Origin: a bacterium
GTDB lineage: Bacteria > Ratteibacteria > UBA8468 > B48-G9 > DSTR01
Direction of reading: 5' to 3'
DNA: 64,000 nucleotides
NCBI GenBank assembly: GCA_029551285.1
Contig: JAKPFT010000044.1
Span: 18,760-82,759 of the forward strand
A program made the translations under genes and the position numbers. This document shows, in pieces, positions 44,337-53,442 of the stretch; the first letter of the stretch is position 1, and each line of letters begins with the position of its first letter. The notes beneath the pieces were generated by a model that was not told the origin of the DNA, did no database searches, and saw only the letters and a list, made by a program, of their open reading frames with translations.

Positions 44337-44365
44337 TTGACTTGGGGGTTAATCTTGATTATCAT
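44337..44365 (+). promoter_or_regulatory. Sigma-70-type promoter of groES-groEL
   Basis: TTGACT (44337-44342), exact 17-nt spacer, TATCAT (44360-44365). Predicted +1 near 44372 leaves a leader of about 120 nt. No CIRCE operator is present. Confidence 0.65.
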
Positions 44366-44491
44366 AAGGGGATGGGTTTGACCAGGTGAAGAGACCTTTG
44401 AAACCTTCCGGGTGGAGAAGGCATCAAAAGATGAGTGAAGCAGGCAGTCAAACCCGGGAAACCTTTTCAACCAACAAGAGGAGGTGTGAAG

Positions 44492-44794
44492 ATGGCTAAG
44501 TTTAAGATTAGACCGCTGGGTGACAGAGTGGTCGTGGAGCCTCTGGAGGCAGAGGAGAAGTCAAAGGGAGGTATCATTCTGCCGGACACCGCGAAAGAGA
44601 AACCTCAGGAAGGCAAGATCGTGGCTGTAGGCAAAGGCAAGGTTGATGACGAGGGCAAGACGGTGCCGATGGAAGTAAAGGTCGGCGACAAGGTTCTTTA
44701 CGGCAAGTACGCCGGGACAGAGATCACCGTGGAAGGTAAGGAGTATATGATTTTGAAAGAAGAGGATATTCTGGCGGTTGTGGAGGAGAAGTAA
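44492..44794 (+). CDS. groES: Co-chaperonin GroES
   Basis: With the start at the ATG at 44492, behind AGGAGG, the protein has 100 residues. It opens [21 protein letters not shown] and has the mobile loop region [20 protein letters not shown] with the IIL tripeptide that docks GroEL, then [14 protein letters not shown]. GroES caps GroEL during folding. It is 15 nt upstream of groEL on the same transcript. An in-frame extension to 44435 lies in the leader and is not conserved. Confidence 0.98.
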   Translation: MAKFKIRPLGDRVVVEPLEAEEKSKGGIILPDTAKEKPQEGKIVAVGKGKVDDEGKTVPMEVKVGDKVLYGKYAGTEITVEGKEYMILKEEDILAVVEEK

Positions 44795-46435
<1,641 letters not shown>

Positions 46436-46440
46436 AGCTG

Positions 46441-46477
46441 AAAAGCCCCGCCTTCACCGGCGGGGCTTTTTCTTTTT
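46441..46477 (+). terminator. Rho-independent terminator of groESL
   Basis: AAAAGCCCCGCC-TTCACC-GGCGGGGCTTTTTC: an 8-bp G+C-rich stem (GCCCCGCC/GGCGGGGC) flanked by an A-run and followed by a T-tract. It runs into the ribosome-binding site of the acylphosphatase gene. Confidence 0.92.
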
Positions 46478-46482
46478 GGGGA

Positions 46483-46758
46483 ATGAAAAGGTACCGCTTG
46501 CTGGTCAGTGGTCGGGTGCAGGGAGTTGGCTTTCGCTGGTATGTGAAGGACCTGGCTCGCCAGAATGCTCTTTGCGGGTGGGTCCGGAATCTGAGAAATG
46601 GCCAGGTGGAGGTTGTGGCGGAAGGTGATGAGAGGGCCTGGCAGAGTTTTCTGGACCAGCTGCGGTCAGGTCATCTTGGAAGAAACATTGAGAAGTTAGA
46701 AGTAGCGGAAGAAGTGTCCGGTGAGGCGCTGGAGGGATTTGAGATCAGGTTTTCCTAA
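46483..46758 (+). CDS. acyP: Acylphosphatase
   Basis: This 91-residue enzyme hydrolyses acyl phosphates. It has the phosphate-binding loop GRVQGVGFRWYV with catalytic Arg (FRW) and the catalytic Asn in GWVRNLRNGQVEV. It starts 6 nt after the groEL terminator with TGGGGA as ribosome-binding site, and is followed directly (0 nt) by queF. Confidence 0.95.
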   Translation: MKRYRLLVSGRVQGVGFRWYVKDLARQNALCGWVRNLRNGQVEVVAEGDERAWQSFLDQLRSGHLGRNIEKLEVAEEVSGEALEGFEIRFS

Positions 46759-47163
46759 ATGGCCAGGAAAGAGCAGAACTTGTCCAGGAAGGGGCTGAAT
46801 GACCCTTTACCGGCGCTGGAGACTTTTCCCAATCAGTTTCAGAACTATACCATCACCATAGTTGTTCCGGAATACACATCTCTTTGTCCCCGAACCGGAC
46901 AGCCTGACTTTGGAACGATTACCATCCAGTACCAGCCGCGGGGCCGGGTGCTGGAGCTGAAGTCGCTGAAAATTTACATTCAGGGCTATCGTAACTTAGG
47001 TATTTTTTACGAGAACGCGGTCAATAGAATCCTCCGTGACCTGGTGAGAGCCTGTCAACCAGTGTGGGCGAGAGTGCGAGGTAAATTTACGCCCAGAGGG
47101 GGAATACATTCTCTGGTTGAGGCTACCTACGGCCGGATACCAGGGTGGGTCAGGAAAGATTGA
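46759..47163 (+). CDS. queF: NADPH-dependent 7-cyano-7-deazaguanine reductase QueF
   Basis: This 134-residue unimodular QueF reduces preQ0 to preQ1 for queuosine synthesis. The catalytic Cys and Asp lie in LCPRTGQPDFGTITI, and the QueF motif appears as ELKSLKIYIQGYRNLGIFYENAVNRI. Relative to the Bacillus enzyme (FRNHG...HE) two His positions are Leu and Tyr, a pattern I believe occurs in other bacterial QueFs. No other queuosine gene is in the window. The ATG abuts the acylphosphatase stop. Confidence 0.92.
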   Translation: MARKEQNLSRKGLNDPLPALETFPNQFQNYTITIVVPEYTSLCPRTGQPDFGTITIQYQPRGRVLELKSLKIYIQGYRNLGIFYENAVNRILRDLVRACQPVWARVRGKFTPRGGIHSLVEATYGRIPGWVRKD

Positions 47164-47194
47164 CCGCTAAAAGGGGAAAGGTTACCATAAAAGC

Positions 47195-47908
47195 ATGTAC
47201 GCCGAGGAGCTTGAGAAACTGGTTCTTTTACAGGAGTTAGATATAGAAATTGCCGAACTGGAGGAACAACTGGCCGCCATTCCGCAAAAGATTGAAGAAT
47301 GGCGTCAAAAGTTCAAGAAAGAAGAGGAACAACTGGCTCTTCTGCGAAAGGAACATCAACGATTGAAGGTGGACCGCCGGGAACAGGAAGGGGAACTGCG
47401 GGCGATTGAAGAAGAGATTGCCCGGCTCCAGAAGGTGCTTGACCAGGTTAAGACTAACAAGGAATACACCTCAGTTTTAAGCGAGATACAGCGAACCAGG
47501 GAAAAGCAATCTCTACTGGAGAACCAGGTGCTGGAACTGATGGAAAAGGATGACGACTTTTCCCGGCGGGAAAAGGAACTCCTAAGTTTACTGGAACGGT
47601 ATCAGCAGGAAATTTCGGTGAAAGAACAACAGGAAAAGCAACGGGCTGGTGAACTTAAGGCTCTCCTGGAACAGAAGCAGACTCTGCGGCGAGAGAAGAC
47701 CGGACAGATAGAATTCCGGCTGCTCAGTCTTTACGAACGAATCAGGGAGAACAAGAAAGATGGCGTAGCGGTCTGTCGCCTGGTTACCGATGGAGACCGC
47801 GCCAGTTGCAGCGGTTGTTCGGTTTTTGTCCCGGTGTATCTGGCCGAGAAGGTAAAAAAAAGGGTGGAGGTAGCCACCTGTGAGAATTGCAGCCGTATCC
47901 TTTATTGA
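47195..47908 (+). CDS. Coiled-coil protein with C-terminal C4 zinc ribbon (COG1579)
   Basis: The 237-residue protein is almost entirely charged coiled coil (about residues 5-180) followed by a zinc ribbon with CSGC and CENC at the C-terminus. This matches the widespread COG1579 family, commonly beside RNase H and RNase P RNA genes in several phyla; function is not firmly established. Here it is 22 nt upstream of rnhA, so the neighbourhood is the usual one. No membrane segment. Confidence 0.86.
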   Translation: MYAEELEKLVLLQELDIEIAELEEQLAAIPQKIEEWRQKFKKEEEQLALLRKEHQRLKVDRREQEGELRAIEEEIARLQKVLDQVKTNKEYTSVLSEIQRTREKQSLLENQVLELMEKDDDFSRREKELLSLLERYQQEISVKEQQEKQRAGELKALLEQKQTLRREKTGQIEFRLLSLYERIRENKKDGVAVCRLVTDGDRASCSGCSVFVPVYLAEKVKKRVEVATCENCSRILY

Positions 47909-47929
47909 AATGGGAAAGGCCGAAGGCCG

Positions 47930-48472
47930 ATGAAAACAGAACCGCACCTTAAAGGACAGGTGTATCTGTACATTGATGGAGTTTCCAAAGGTAACCCGGG
48001 TGCCTCGGCGTGCGCTGGCGTCCTTTATCGGCACGGTCAAAAGCAGAGTGAATTCGCCTATCCTTTAGGACTTACCACCAACAATGTGGCTGAATACTGT
48101 GGCTTAATTTTAGGCCTGCTGGAGGCAAAGCGTTTTGAAAATGACAGCGTTTGCGTCTACACTGACAGTCTGCTGCTGGTCAAACAGCTGGAAGGAGAGT
48201 ACCAGGTAAAGGATGAATGGCTGAAAAGACTTCATCTTGTCGCGAGAACACTATTGAAACTTTTTTCCAGGGTCCAGGTAAAGCATATCAGCCGTCAGGC
48301 TAATAAGGAAGCAGACCGGCTGGCCAATGTATGCCTTAAGAAAGCCGCCTCAGAAGAGATTGAAGGAGTGAAGATACCGGGTGAGAAAAGGTCGGTTCAG
48401 ACGGTGAGGCTGCCGCCCCGAAATCTGTTCGGGGAGGAAAGTCCGGACTCCAGCAGGGAAGGTGGCTCCTAA
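47930..48472 (+). CDS. rnhA: Ribonuclease HI family protein
   Basis: This 180-residue protein has the RNase H fold: first catalytic Asp in YIDGVSKGNPG, Glu in TTNNVAEYCGLILGL, Asp in YTDSLLLVKQLEGEY and the final Asp in RQANKEADRLAN. It is the short form like Bacillus YpdQ or archaeal RNase HI. The domain ends near residue 150; codons 154-180 are read from the 5' part of the RNase P RNA gene, so the last about 27 residues are set by the overlapping RNA. Confidence 0.92.
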   Translation: MKTEPHLKGQVYLYIDGVSKGNPGASACAGVLYRHGQKQSEFAYPLGLTTNNVAEYCGLILGLLEAKRFENDSVCVYTDSLLLVKQLEGEYQVKDEWLKRLHLVARTLLKLFSRVQVKHISRQANKEADRLANVCLKKAASEEIEGVKIPGEKRSVQTVRLPPRNLFGEESPDSSREGGS

Positions 48473-48761
48473 CGGGAGCAGGGCTGCGAAGGCTGGAAAG
48501 TGCCACAGAAAGTATACCGCCTGCCCTGGCGGGCAAGGGTGAAATGGCGAGGTAAGAGCTCACCGGTCCGGTGGTGACACCGGAGCCAGGCAAACCCCAC
48601 CTGGAGCAAGGTCAAGCAGAGCCAAGGGTCCCTGCCCCGCGGTTCGCTCAACAGGAGCGAACCATCAGGCTCGGGTGGACCGCTTGAGTTCCGGAGCAAT
48701 CCGGGACCAAGATGGATGGCAGCCCCTGACAGAATCCGGCTTACGGCCGTCTGGACCGACC
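48390..48761 (+). ncRNA. rnpB: RNase P RNA, class A
   Basis: This 372-nt RNA is the catalytic subunit of RNase P, which matures tRNA 5' ends. The ends pair as P1: GGTCGGTTCAGACGG (48390-48404) with CCGTCTGGACCGACC (48747-48761). Conserved core segments are GAGGAAAGTCCGGACTCC (CR-I), ACAGAAAGTATACCGCC, GGTAAGAGCTCACCGG and CAGAATCCGGCTTA (CR-V). The 5' 83 nt lie inside rnhA; rhaI starts 14 nt after the 3' end. No separate promoter or terminator is obvious. Confidence 0.95.
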
Positions 48762-48775
48762 GTATTGAGGAAGAG

Positions 48776-49999
48776 ATGAGCCAGGAAAAGTACCAACTGG
48801 AAAAGGGTCTGGACCTTCTGAAAAAGGAATTCGGGGAAGAATCTGTAGCCAGGGCGGTGGCCGCAGTTAGTACCTGGCAGGTGGAAGTACCCAGCTGGGC
48901 TTTTGGCAGTTTCGGAGGGGGCCGTTTCTCCGGGTACACACCGCCAGGTGCGGCCAGGACAATTGAGGAAAAACTGGACGATGCTGCTTTTGTTCACCGG
49001 CTTACCGGAACCGCCGGAAGTGTGTCCACGCATGTTCTGTGGGATTTTTCCCGGGACGGTCTCCACGCCGACTATTCCCTGGCCCGGGAAGTCTTTGAGG
49101 CAGCCAGGCAGCGGGGTTTGAAGTTAGGTTCTGTCAATCCCACCTATTTTCTGAGCGGTTTCCATCGGGGCAGCCTTACTTCTCCCGAAGAGAAGACTCG
49201 CCAGCGAGCGATAGAGCAAACGCAGATAGCCGGTCGTATTGCGGCAGAACTCGGACAGGGAGTATTAAGTCTCTGGTTTCCTGACGGGTCGCTTTATCCA
49301 GGCCAGGTGGAGTTGCGACATGCCTACGAGCGGATGCGGGATGGCCTGGTGGAGTCTCTAAGAGATGTTCCCCCCACGGTTACGGTGCTGCTGGAATACA
49401 AACTTTTTGAGCCGGGAACTTACAGCACCGTTATCCCTGACTGGGGCACAGCCTTTCTTCTGGCCAGGCACGTCGGGCGGCAGGCCGGCGTGCTGGTAGA
49501 CCTTGGCCATCACCCTCATGGCACCAATATTGAACAGATTGTGGCGGTACTGAGAAGCGAGGGCCTTCCCGGCGGCTTCCATTTCAACACAAGATATGCC
49601 GCCGATGATGACCAGGCCGTGGAACCCAACCCGGAACTCGCCAGAATTTTCTATGAACTTCTTCTGGAGGAGGGGTCCGGAATTTTTCCGGAAAACTGGA
49701 CTTTTATGCTGGACCAGGCCAGCAGTCGGGAGAACCGCATTGAAGCCATTCTGCATTCCATCGATTCCCTGCAGACGGCTCTGGCCCGGGCCTGTCTGGT
49801 TAATCGGAAAATTCTTCACCAGTTTCAAAGGCAAGATGATATTATCGCGGCCACCCGGTTTTTCAATCAGGCTTTACTTCAAGCCGACGTGCGGCCTGTT
49901 CTCTACCAGGCGCGCTCCAGCAGGGATTTGCCGCTTGACCCCGTGATGGCTTATAAGGCCAGCGGGTATCAGACCAGAATTGAAGCCCGCCGCGTCTGA
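48776..49999 (+). CDS. rhaI: L-rhamnose isomerase (Pseudomonas/Rhizobium type)
   Basis: With the start at the ATG at 48776, just past rnpB, the protein has 407 residues. It aligns by eye with Pseudomonas stutzeri L-rhamnose isomerase: VEVPSWAFGSFGGGRF, KLDDAAFVHRLTGTAG, LEYKLFEPGTYSTVIPDWG, VLVDLGHHPHGTNIEQIVA, GGFHFNTRYAADDDQAVEPN and the final ASGYQTRIEA. Metal ligands (Glu, Asp, His, Asp) are conserved. It isomerises L-rhamnose to L-rhamnulose and often accepts D-allose. No rhamnulokinase or aldolase is adjacent. Confidence 0.88.
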   Translation: MSQEKYQLEKGLDLLKKEFGEESVARAVAAVSTWQVEVPSWAFGSFGGGRFSGYTPPGAARTIEEKLDDAAFVHRLTGTAGSVSTHVLWDFSRDGLHADYSLAREVFEAARQRGLKLGSVNPTYFLSGFHRGSLTSPEEKTRQRAIEQTQIAGRIAAELGQGVLSLWFPDGSLYPGQVELRHAYERMRDGLVESLRDVPPTVTVLLEYKLFEPGTYSTVIPDWGTAFLLARHVGRQAGVLVDLGHHPHGTNIEQIVAVLRSEGLPGGFHFNTRYAADDDQAVEPNPELARIFYELLLEEGSGIFPENWTFMLDQASSRENRIEAILHSIDSLQTALARACLVNRKILHQFQRQDDIIAATRFFNQALLQADVRPVLYQARSSRDLPLDPVMAYKASGYQTRIEARRV

Positions 50000-50016
50000 C
50001 AGGGTGGCTGACCCAC

Positions 50017-50045
50017 TTGACAAAGAAAAGAGGTTGGTTTATAGT
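50017..50045 (+). promoter_or_regulatory. Sigma-70-type promoter of the mraZ division cluster
   Basis: TTGACA (perfect), 17-nt spacer, TATAGT (5/6). Predicted +1 near 50052, 11 nt before the mraZ ATG. A small dyad GTGG-CTGAC-CCAC (50004-50016) abuts the -35. Confidence 0.75.
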
Positions 50046-50062
50046 GGCATCAAAGGTAGAAA

Positions 50063-50503
50063 ATGGTATATTTTGGTGAATACAGGGGAAAAATAGATGG
50101 ACAGGGCAGGCTGGTAGTTCCAGCCAAACTGAGAGCCGTTTTGTGTGATGGTCCAGAGCGGCTGGTGTACGTCGTGCGAGGTTTTGAGAAATGTCTCATT
50201 CTTTTTTCAGAGAAATCATGGGCAGAGGAAAGTGCCAGATTGGGACAATTACCTCTGACCAGAAGCAAAGCAAGGGCTTTCAGCCGTTTCTTTTTCTCTG
50301 GAGTCTATCAATCAAAAATGGATAAACAGGGACGCATTCTGATTCCGGCGCCTCTGTTGAATCATGCCGGCATCACCGACCGGGTGGTCGTGGCCGGGGT
50401 CGGCAGCAAGGTTGAAGTCTGGAATGAGGATACCTGGAATGGTTACTACGCTGAAACAGCGCCGCTGGCCAGTGAGATTGCCGACCAGCTTGATTTCGGA
50501 TAA
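50063..50503 (+). CDS. mraZ: Transcriptional regulator MraZ
   Basis: This 146-residue AbrB-like protein has two MraZ repeats: the first GKIDGQGRLVVPAKLRA, the second KMDKQGRILIPAPLLNHAG. MraZ forms ring oligomers that bind the upstream region of its own operon and regulate division genes. It is the first gene of the cluster that continues to ftsW. I could not identify the usual run of TGGG boxes upstream. Confidence 0.95.
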   Translation: MVYFGEYRGKIDGQGRLVVPAKLRAVLCDGPERLVYVVRGFEKCLILFSEKSWAEESARLGQLPLTRSKARAFSRFFFSGVYQSKMDKQGRILIPAPLLNHAGITDRVVVAGVGSKVEVWNEDTWNGYYAETAPLASEIADQLDFG

Positions 50504-51359
50504 AGACCACCGGCCGGTTCTGTGCGAGGAAGCATTTTCTCACCTGAAAGTTCGGCCTGGAGGTGTTTATGTGGATGCCACGGTGGGCAGCGGCGGACAC
50601 AGCGCCCGAATTCTTCAGGTAAGTGGAGTGAAAGTTTTTGGGCTGGATAAGGATGAACAGGCTGTGGAGCGCGCTGGCCGCAGATTCGCCGGCGTAAACG
50701 GTTTTGTGGCTATTCACGGCGGATTTGAAACCATGAAAGATTTATTGAGCCAGGCGGGTATCAGTGAGGTTGACGGTGTCTTGTTTGACTTAGGGGTTTC
50801 CACGGAACAGTTATCTGATGGAGAAAGAGGCTTCAGTTTTCAAAAGGATGGACCTCTGGATATGCGCTTTGATAGAAGGGAAACTCTCACGGCCGCTGAA
50901 ATTTTGAATACCTGGCGTCCGGAGGAGCTGGAAAAAATTTTCTGTGAGTATGGAGAGATAAAGCGTCCCCGGCGGGTGGTTAAGGCTCTGATGCAACGGC
51001 GCAGGTGTCAGCCCTTTTTGCGGACAGGTGACCTGGCCACTTTTCTCAGCGGTCTGATACGGCGGCGAGGCCGAAAGCATCCCGCCACCCTCTTTTTTCA
51101 GGCGCTGCGGATAGCGGTTAATCGGGAACTGGAATGTCTTCGCTCCGGCCTGGAACAGGCGAGGGCTCTTTTGAAAAAAGGTGGCCGCCTGGTCGTGATC
51201 AGTTTTCATTCGCTTGAAGATAGAATCGTCAAGCAATTTCTGCGGCAGAGTGAAGAACTGATTGTTCTCACCCGTAAGCCGGTGGTGGCTCCATGGTCTG
51301 TGGTCTGTTATCACCCGGAAAGTCGCAGCGCTAAACTGAGAGCCGCCGAGAAGAAATGA
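50490..51359 (+). CDS. rsmH: 16S rRNA (cytosine1402-N4)-methyltransferase RsmH
   Basis: This SAM-dependent methyltransferase has HRPVLCEEAF near the N-terminus, the SAM motif VDATVGSGGHSARIL, FDLGVSTEQLSDGERGFSF, GPLDMRFD and the closing FHSLEDRIVKQFL. No ATG is suitably placed; TTG 50490 gives 289 residues and overlaps mraZ by 14 nt, GTG 50472 is an alternative. Standard second gene of dcw clusters. Its ATGA overlap with ftsL suggests coupling. Confidence 0.95.
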   Translation: MISDKDHRPVLCEEAFSHLKVRPGGVYVDATVGSGGHSARILQVSGVKVFGLDKDEQAVERAGRRFAGVNGFVAIHGGFETMKDLLSQAGISEVDGVLFDLGVSTEQLSDGERGFSFQKDGPLDMRFDRRETLTAAEILNTWRPEELEKIFCEYGEIKRPRRVVKALMQRRRCQPFLRTGDLATFLSGLIRRRGRKHPATLFFQALRIAVNRELECLRSGLEQARALLKKGGRLVVISFHSLEDRIVKQFLRQSEELIVLTRKPVVAPWSVVCYHPESRSAKLRAAEKK

Positions 51360-51670
51360 GACGAAAAAGTCTGCCTGGATTTGGTGATGCGCCGGTCTTT
51401 TTTCTGGTTGTGGCTGTTCTGCTGCTGGTCTTCGTCTTGCTTTTTTCCGAATTGATTGACTGCGGATACGAAATTGAAGAAGCCAGGAAGCGCTATCAGG
51501 AGTTGCTTACGGAAAACCAGGTTTATCAGGCGGAGATTTTACAGGCCAGTGCCCTGCCCGCAGTTCAGCAACGGATGAAGGAGTATGGCTTGCCACTTCA
51601 GATTCCGGAAAAATGGTCCTGGCTCAAATTTGATTTTTCCCGGGAAACTGAGGAACAGAAGAAACCGTGA
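51356..51670 (+). CDS. ftsL: FtsL-like cell division protein
   Basis: This 104-residue protein has one membrane helix (about 13-30, FFLVVAVLLLVFVLLF), then a short coiled coil and a C-terminal stretch (YGLPLQIPEKWSWL). FtsL proteins are poorly conserved, so the call rests on size, topology and the position between rsmH and ftsI. It overlaps both neighbours by 4 nt. FtsL joins FtsB and FtsQ to activate septal synthesis. Confidence 0.82.
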   Translation: MRRKSLPGFGDAPVFFLVVAVLLLVFVLLFSELIDCGYEIEEARKRYQELLTENQVYQAEILQASALPAVQQRMKEYGLPLQIPEKWSWLKFDFSRETEEQKKP

Positions 51671-53442
51671 ACAATATTCAGTCAACCAGTATTGACCAGA
51701 TTTTTCTCCAGCGGATGGAAGTGACGCGGCGGGTCTTTACCTTTCTTTTTGCCGTCATCTTTCTTGGCCTGGTCTATCGTCAGGTGCTGCGGCCGGCGGC
51801 CGCACCCGGAAAAATTGTGAGAGTGGAAGTTCCGGTGGCGCGCGGTCGGATTCTTGACCGGACAGGCACCGTTCTGGCTACAAGTGTTCCCGGCTACGGC
51901 CTTTATCTTGATTACTGGGAAATCAGACAGCAGGAGAAGAAAGAGCCGGAATATTTATTTAGGTTGAAGGCTACGCTCAAGCAGGTCTTAAGAATGAGTG
52001 ATGACCAGCTGGAAAAAGTTACCCGGCCGCCCTATCCTCTGGTGCGAAGGTCGCTCAGCCTTTCCGAATATGAGCAGTTAAGAAAAACTGGGCTGCCTGG
52101 TCTGGTTTTTACCCAAACCCATCAGCGGGTATATCCTTTCGGACCTTTGGCCGCTCATCTGATAGGCTTTGTCGGGGATGAAGGAGAAGGATTGGAAGGT
52201 CTTGAGCTTTTCTATGACAGCGTTCTCAAAGGCAAAGATGGACTATCCATGGTGCCCAGAGACGGGCAGGGACGACTCATCCCCTCGCTGGAGAAAGTCC
52301 TGGCGCGTCCAGAGCCAGGGGCGGATTTAGTGCTGACCGTTGACTTTACTTTTCAGAGCATCTTAGAGGAAGAACTGGAAAAAGGGCAGCAGCTGTTTCA
52401 GCCGTTGAATATCACTGGTATTGTGATGGATGCCTCCAGCGGAGAAATTCTTGCTCTGGCTAACCGGCCGGCCTACGACCCAAACTGCTTTTTCAGGGTC
52501 CCGGGTGAGTACCGGAGAAACAAAGCGGTTACTGACTACTTTGAACCTGGTTCCATCTTTAAGATTGTTACGGCGGCGGCCTGTCTGGAAGAAGGCCGCG
52601 TCCATTTAGGGCAGCCGATTTTCTGTGAGAATGGTCGCTGGTACGTTCGGGGTCACTGGCTCCACGATGTTCATCCTTACGGGACGCTTACTTTTGAAGA
52701 GGTCATCATCAAGTCCAGCAATATCGGTACGGTAAAGTTGGCTTTGATGCTGGGTGAGGAGACACTTTACCAGTACTGCCGCCGTTTTGGGTTTGGGGAA
52801 CTTACCGGAATAGACATTCCTGGAGAGATACCGGGAGTTTTAAGGCCGGTGAATGACTGGTCCGGTTATTCCATTACCGCGGTTCCAATCGGCCAGGAAG
52901 TGGGCATCAATGCTATTCAGGGAATCCGGGCGATGGCTGCCCTGGCTAACGGAGGTTTTCTGGTGAGACCTCATGTGGTGAAGGAGTTGCGTTCAGGAGG
53001 AAACTGTACCCCGCTTTACCGGGAAAAGGAACCGGCTCGGATTATTTCTGAGAAGACAACCCAGGTGCTCAGCAGTATTCTGGAAAAGGTGGCTTCCTCG
53101 GAAGGAACAGCCGCCAGAGCCTCTCTTCCTGGTTATCGCGTCTGTGGCAAGACCGGAACCGCGCAGAAGGTTATCAACGGAAGGTATTCCTCCCGGGTGG
53201 TAGCCTCTTTTATCGGCTATCTTTACCATCCGGAGGCAAAACTGGTGATTCTGGTTAGTGTTGACGAACCCAGAGGGGCTCAGTACGGCGGTGTGGTGGC
53301 GGCGCCGATCTTTCGTAATATTCTCTGGAGGATTCTCCAGTCACGAAAACTGGCTCCTGAAGGAACGGATGCTTTGCAGACAATCACCGGGGTAAATGGC
53401 GACAGAGGACGGGATAGACTTTTAACGAAGAAACGACCGTGA
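51667..53442 (+). CDS. ftsI: Penicillin-binding protein 3 / FtsI (septal transpeptidase)
   Basis: This 591-residue class B PBP starts at GTG 51667. A membrane helix near residues 22-40 is followed by VARGRILDRTGTVLATSVPG, the dimerisation domain, and transpeptidase motifs SIFK (Ser about 295), SSN in IKSSNIGTVKLA and KTG in CGKTGTAQKV. There are no PASTA repeats at the C-terminus. It acts with the SEDS protein FtsW encoded at the end of the cluster. It overlaps murE by 4 nt. Confidence 0.95.
   Translation: MNNIQSTSIDQIFLQRMEVTRRVFTFLFAVIFLGLVYRQVLRPAAAPGKIVRVEVPVARGRILDRTGTVLATSVPGYGLYLDYWEIRQQEKKEPEYLFRLKATLKQVLRMSDDQLEKVTRPPYPLVRRSLSLSEYEQLRKTGLPGLVFTQTHQRVYPFGPLAAHLIGFVGDEGEGLEGLELFYDSVLKGKDGLSMVPRDGQGRLIPSLEKVLARPEPGADLVLTVDFTFQSILEEELEKGQQLFQPLNITGIVMDASSGEILALANRPAYDPNCFFRVPGEYRRNKAVTDYFEPGSIFKIVTAAACLEEGRVHLGQPIFCENGRWYVRGHWLHDVHPYGTLTFEEVIIKSSNIGTVKLALMLGEETLYQYCRRFGFGELTGIDIPGEIPGVLRPVNDWSGYSITAVPIGQEVGINAIQGIRAMAALANGGFLVRPHVVKELRSGGNCTPLYREKEPARIISEKTTQVLSSILEKVASSEGTAARASLPGYRVCGKTGTAQKVINGRYSSRVVASFIGYLYHPEAKLVILVSVDEPRGAQYGGVVAAPIFRNILWRILQSRKLAPEGTDALQTITGVNGDRGRDRLLTKKRP

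Larger units (their letters stand above)
44119..44491. other. Divergent intergenic region between the DUF362 gene and groES
   Basis: This 373-base gap holds the groESL promoter (44337-44365) and its leader of about 120 nt, and on the other strand an extended -10 element (TGCTATACT, 44233-44225) for the DUF362 gene. An isolated TTGACA at 44291 has no suitably spaced -10. There is no CIRCE inverted repeat, and I see no other gene. Confidence 0.7.

Noticed and set aside
44119..44491. CIRCE operator for groESL
   Set aside because: I looked for TTAGCACTC-N9-GAGTGCTAA and close variants in the leader and found none.
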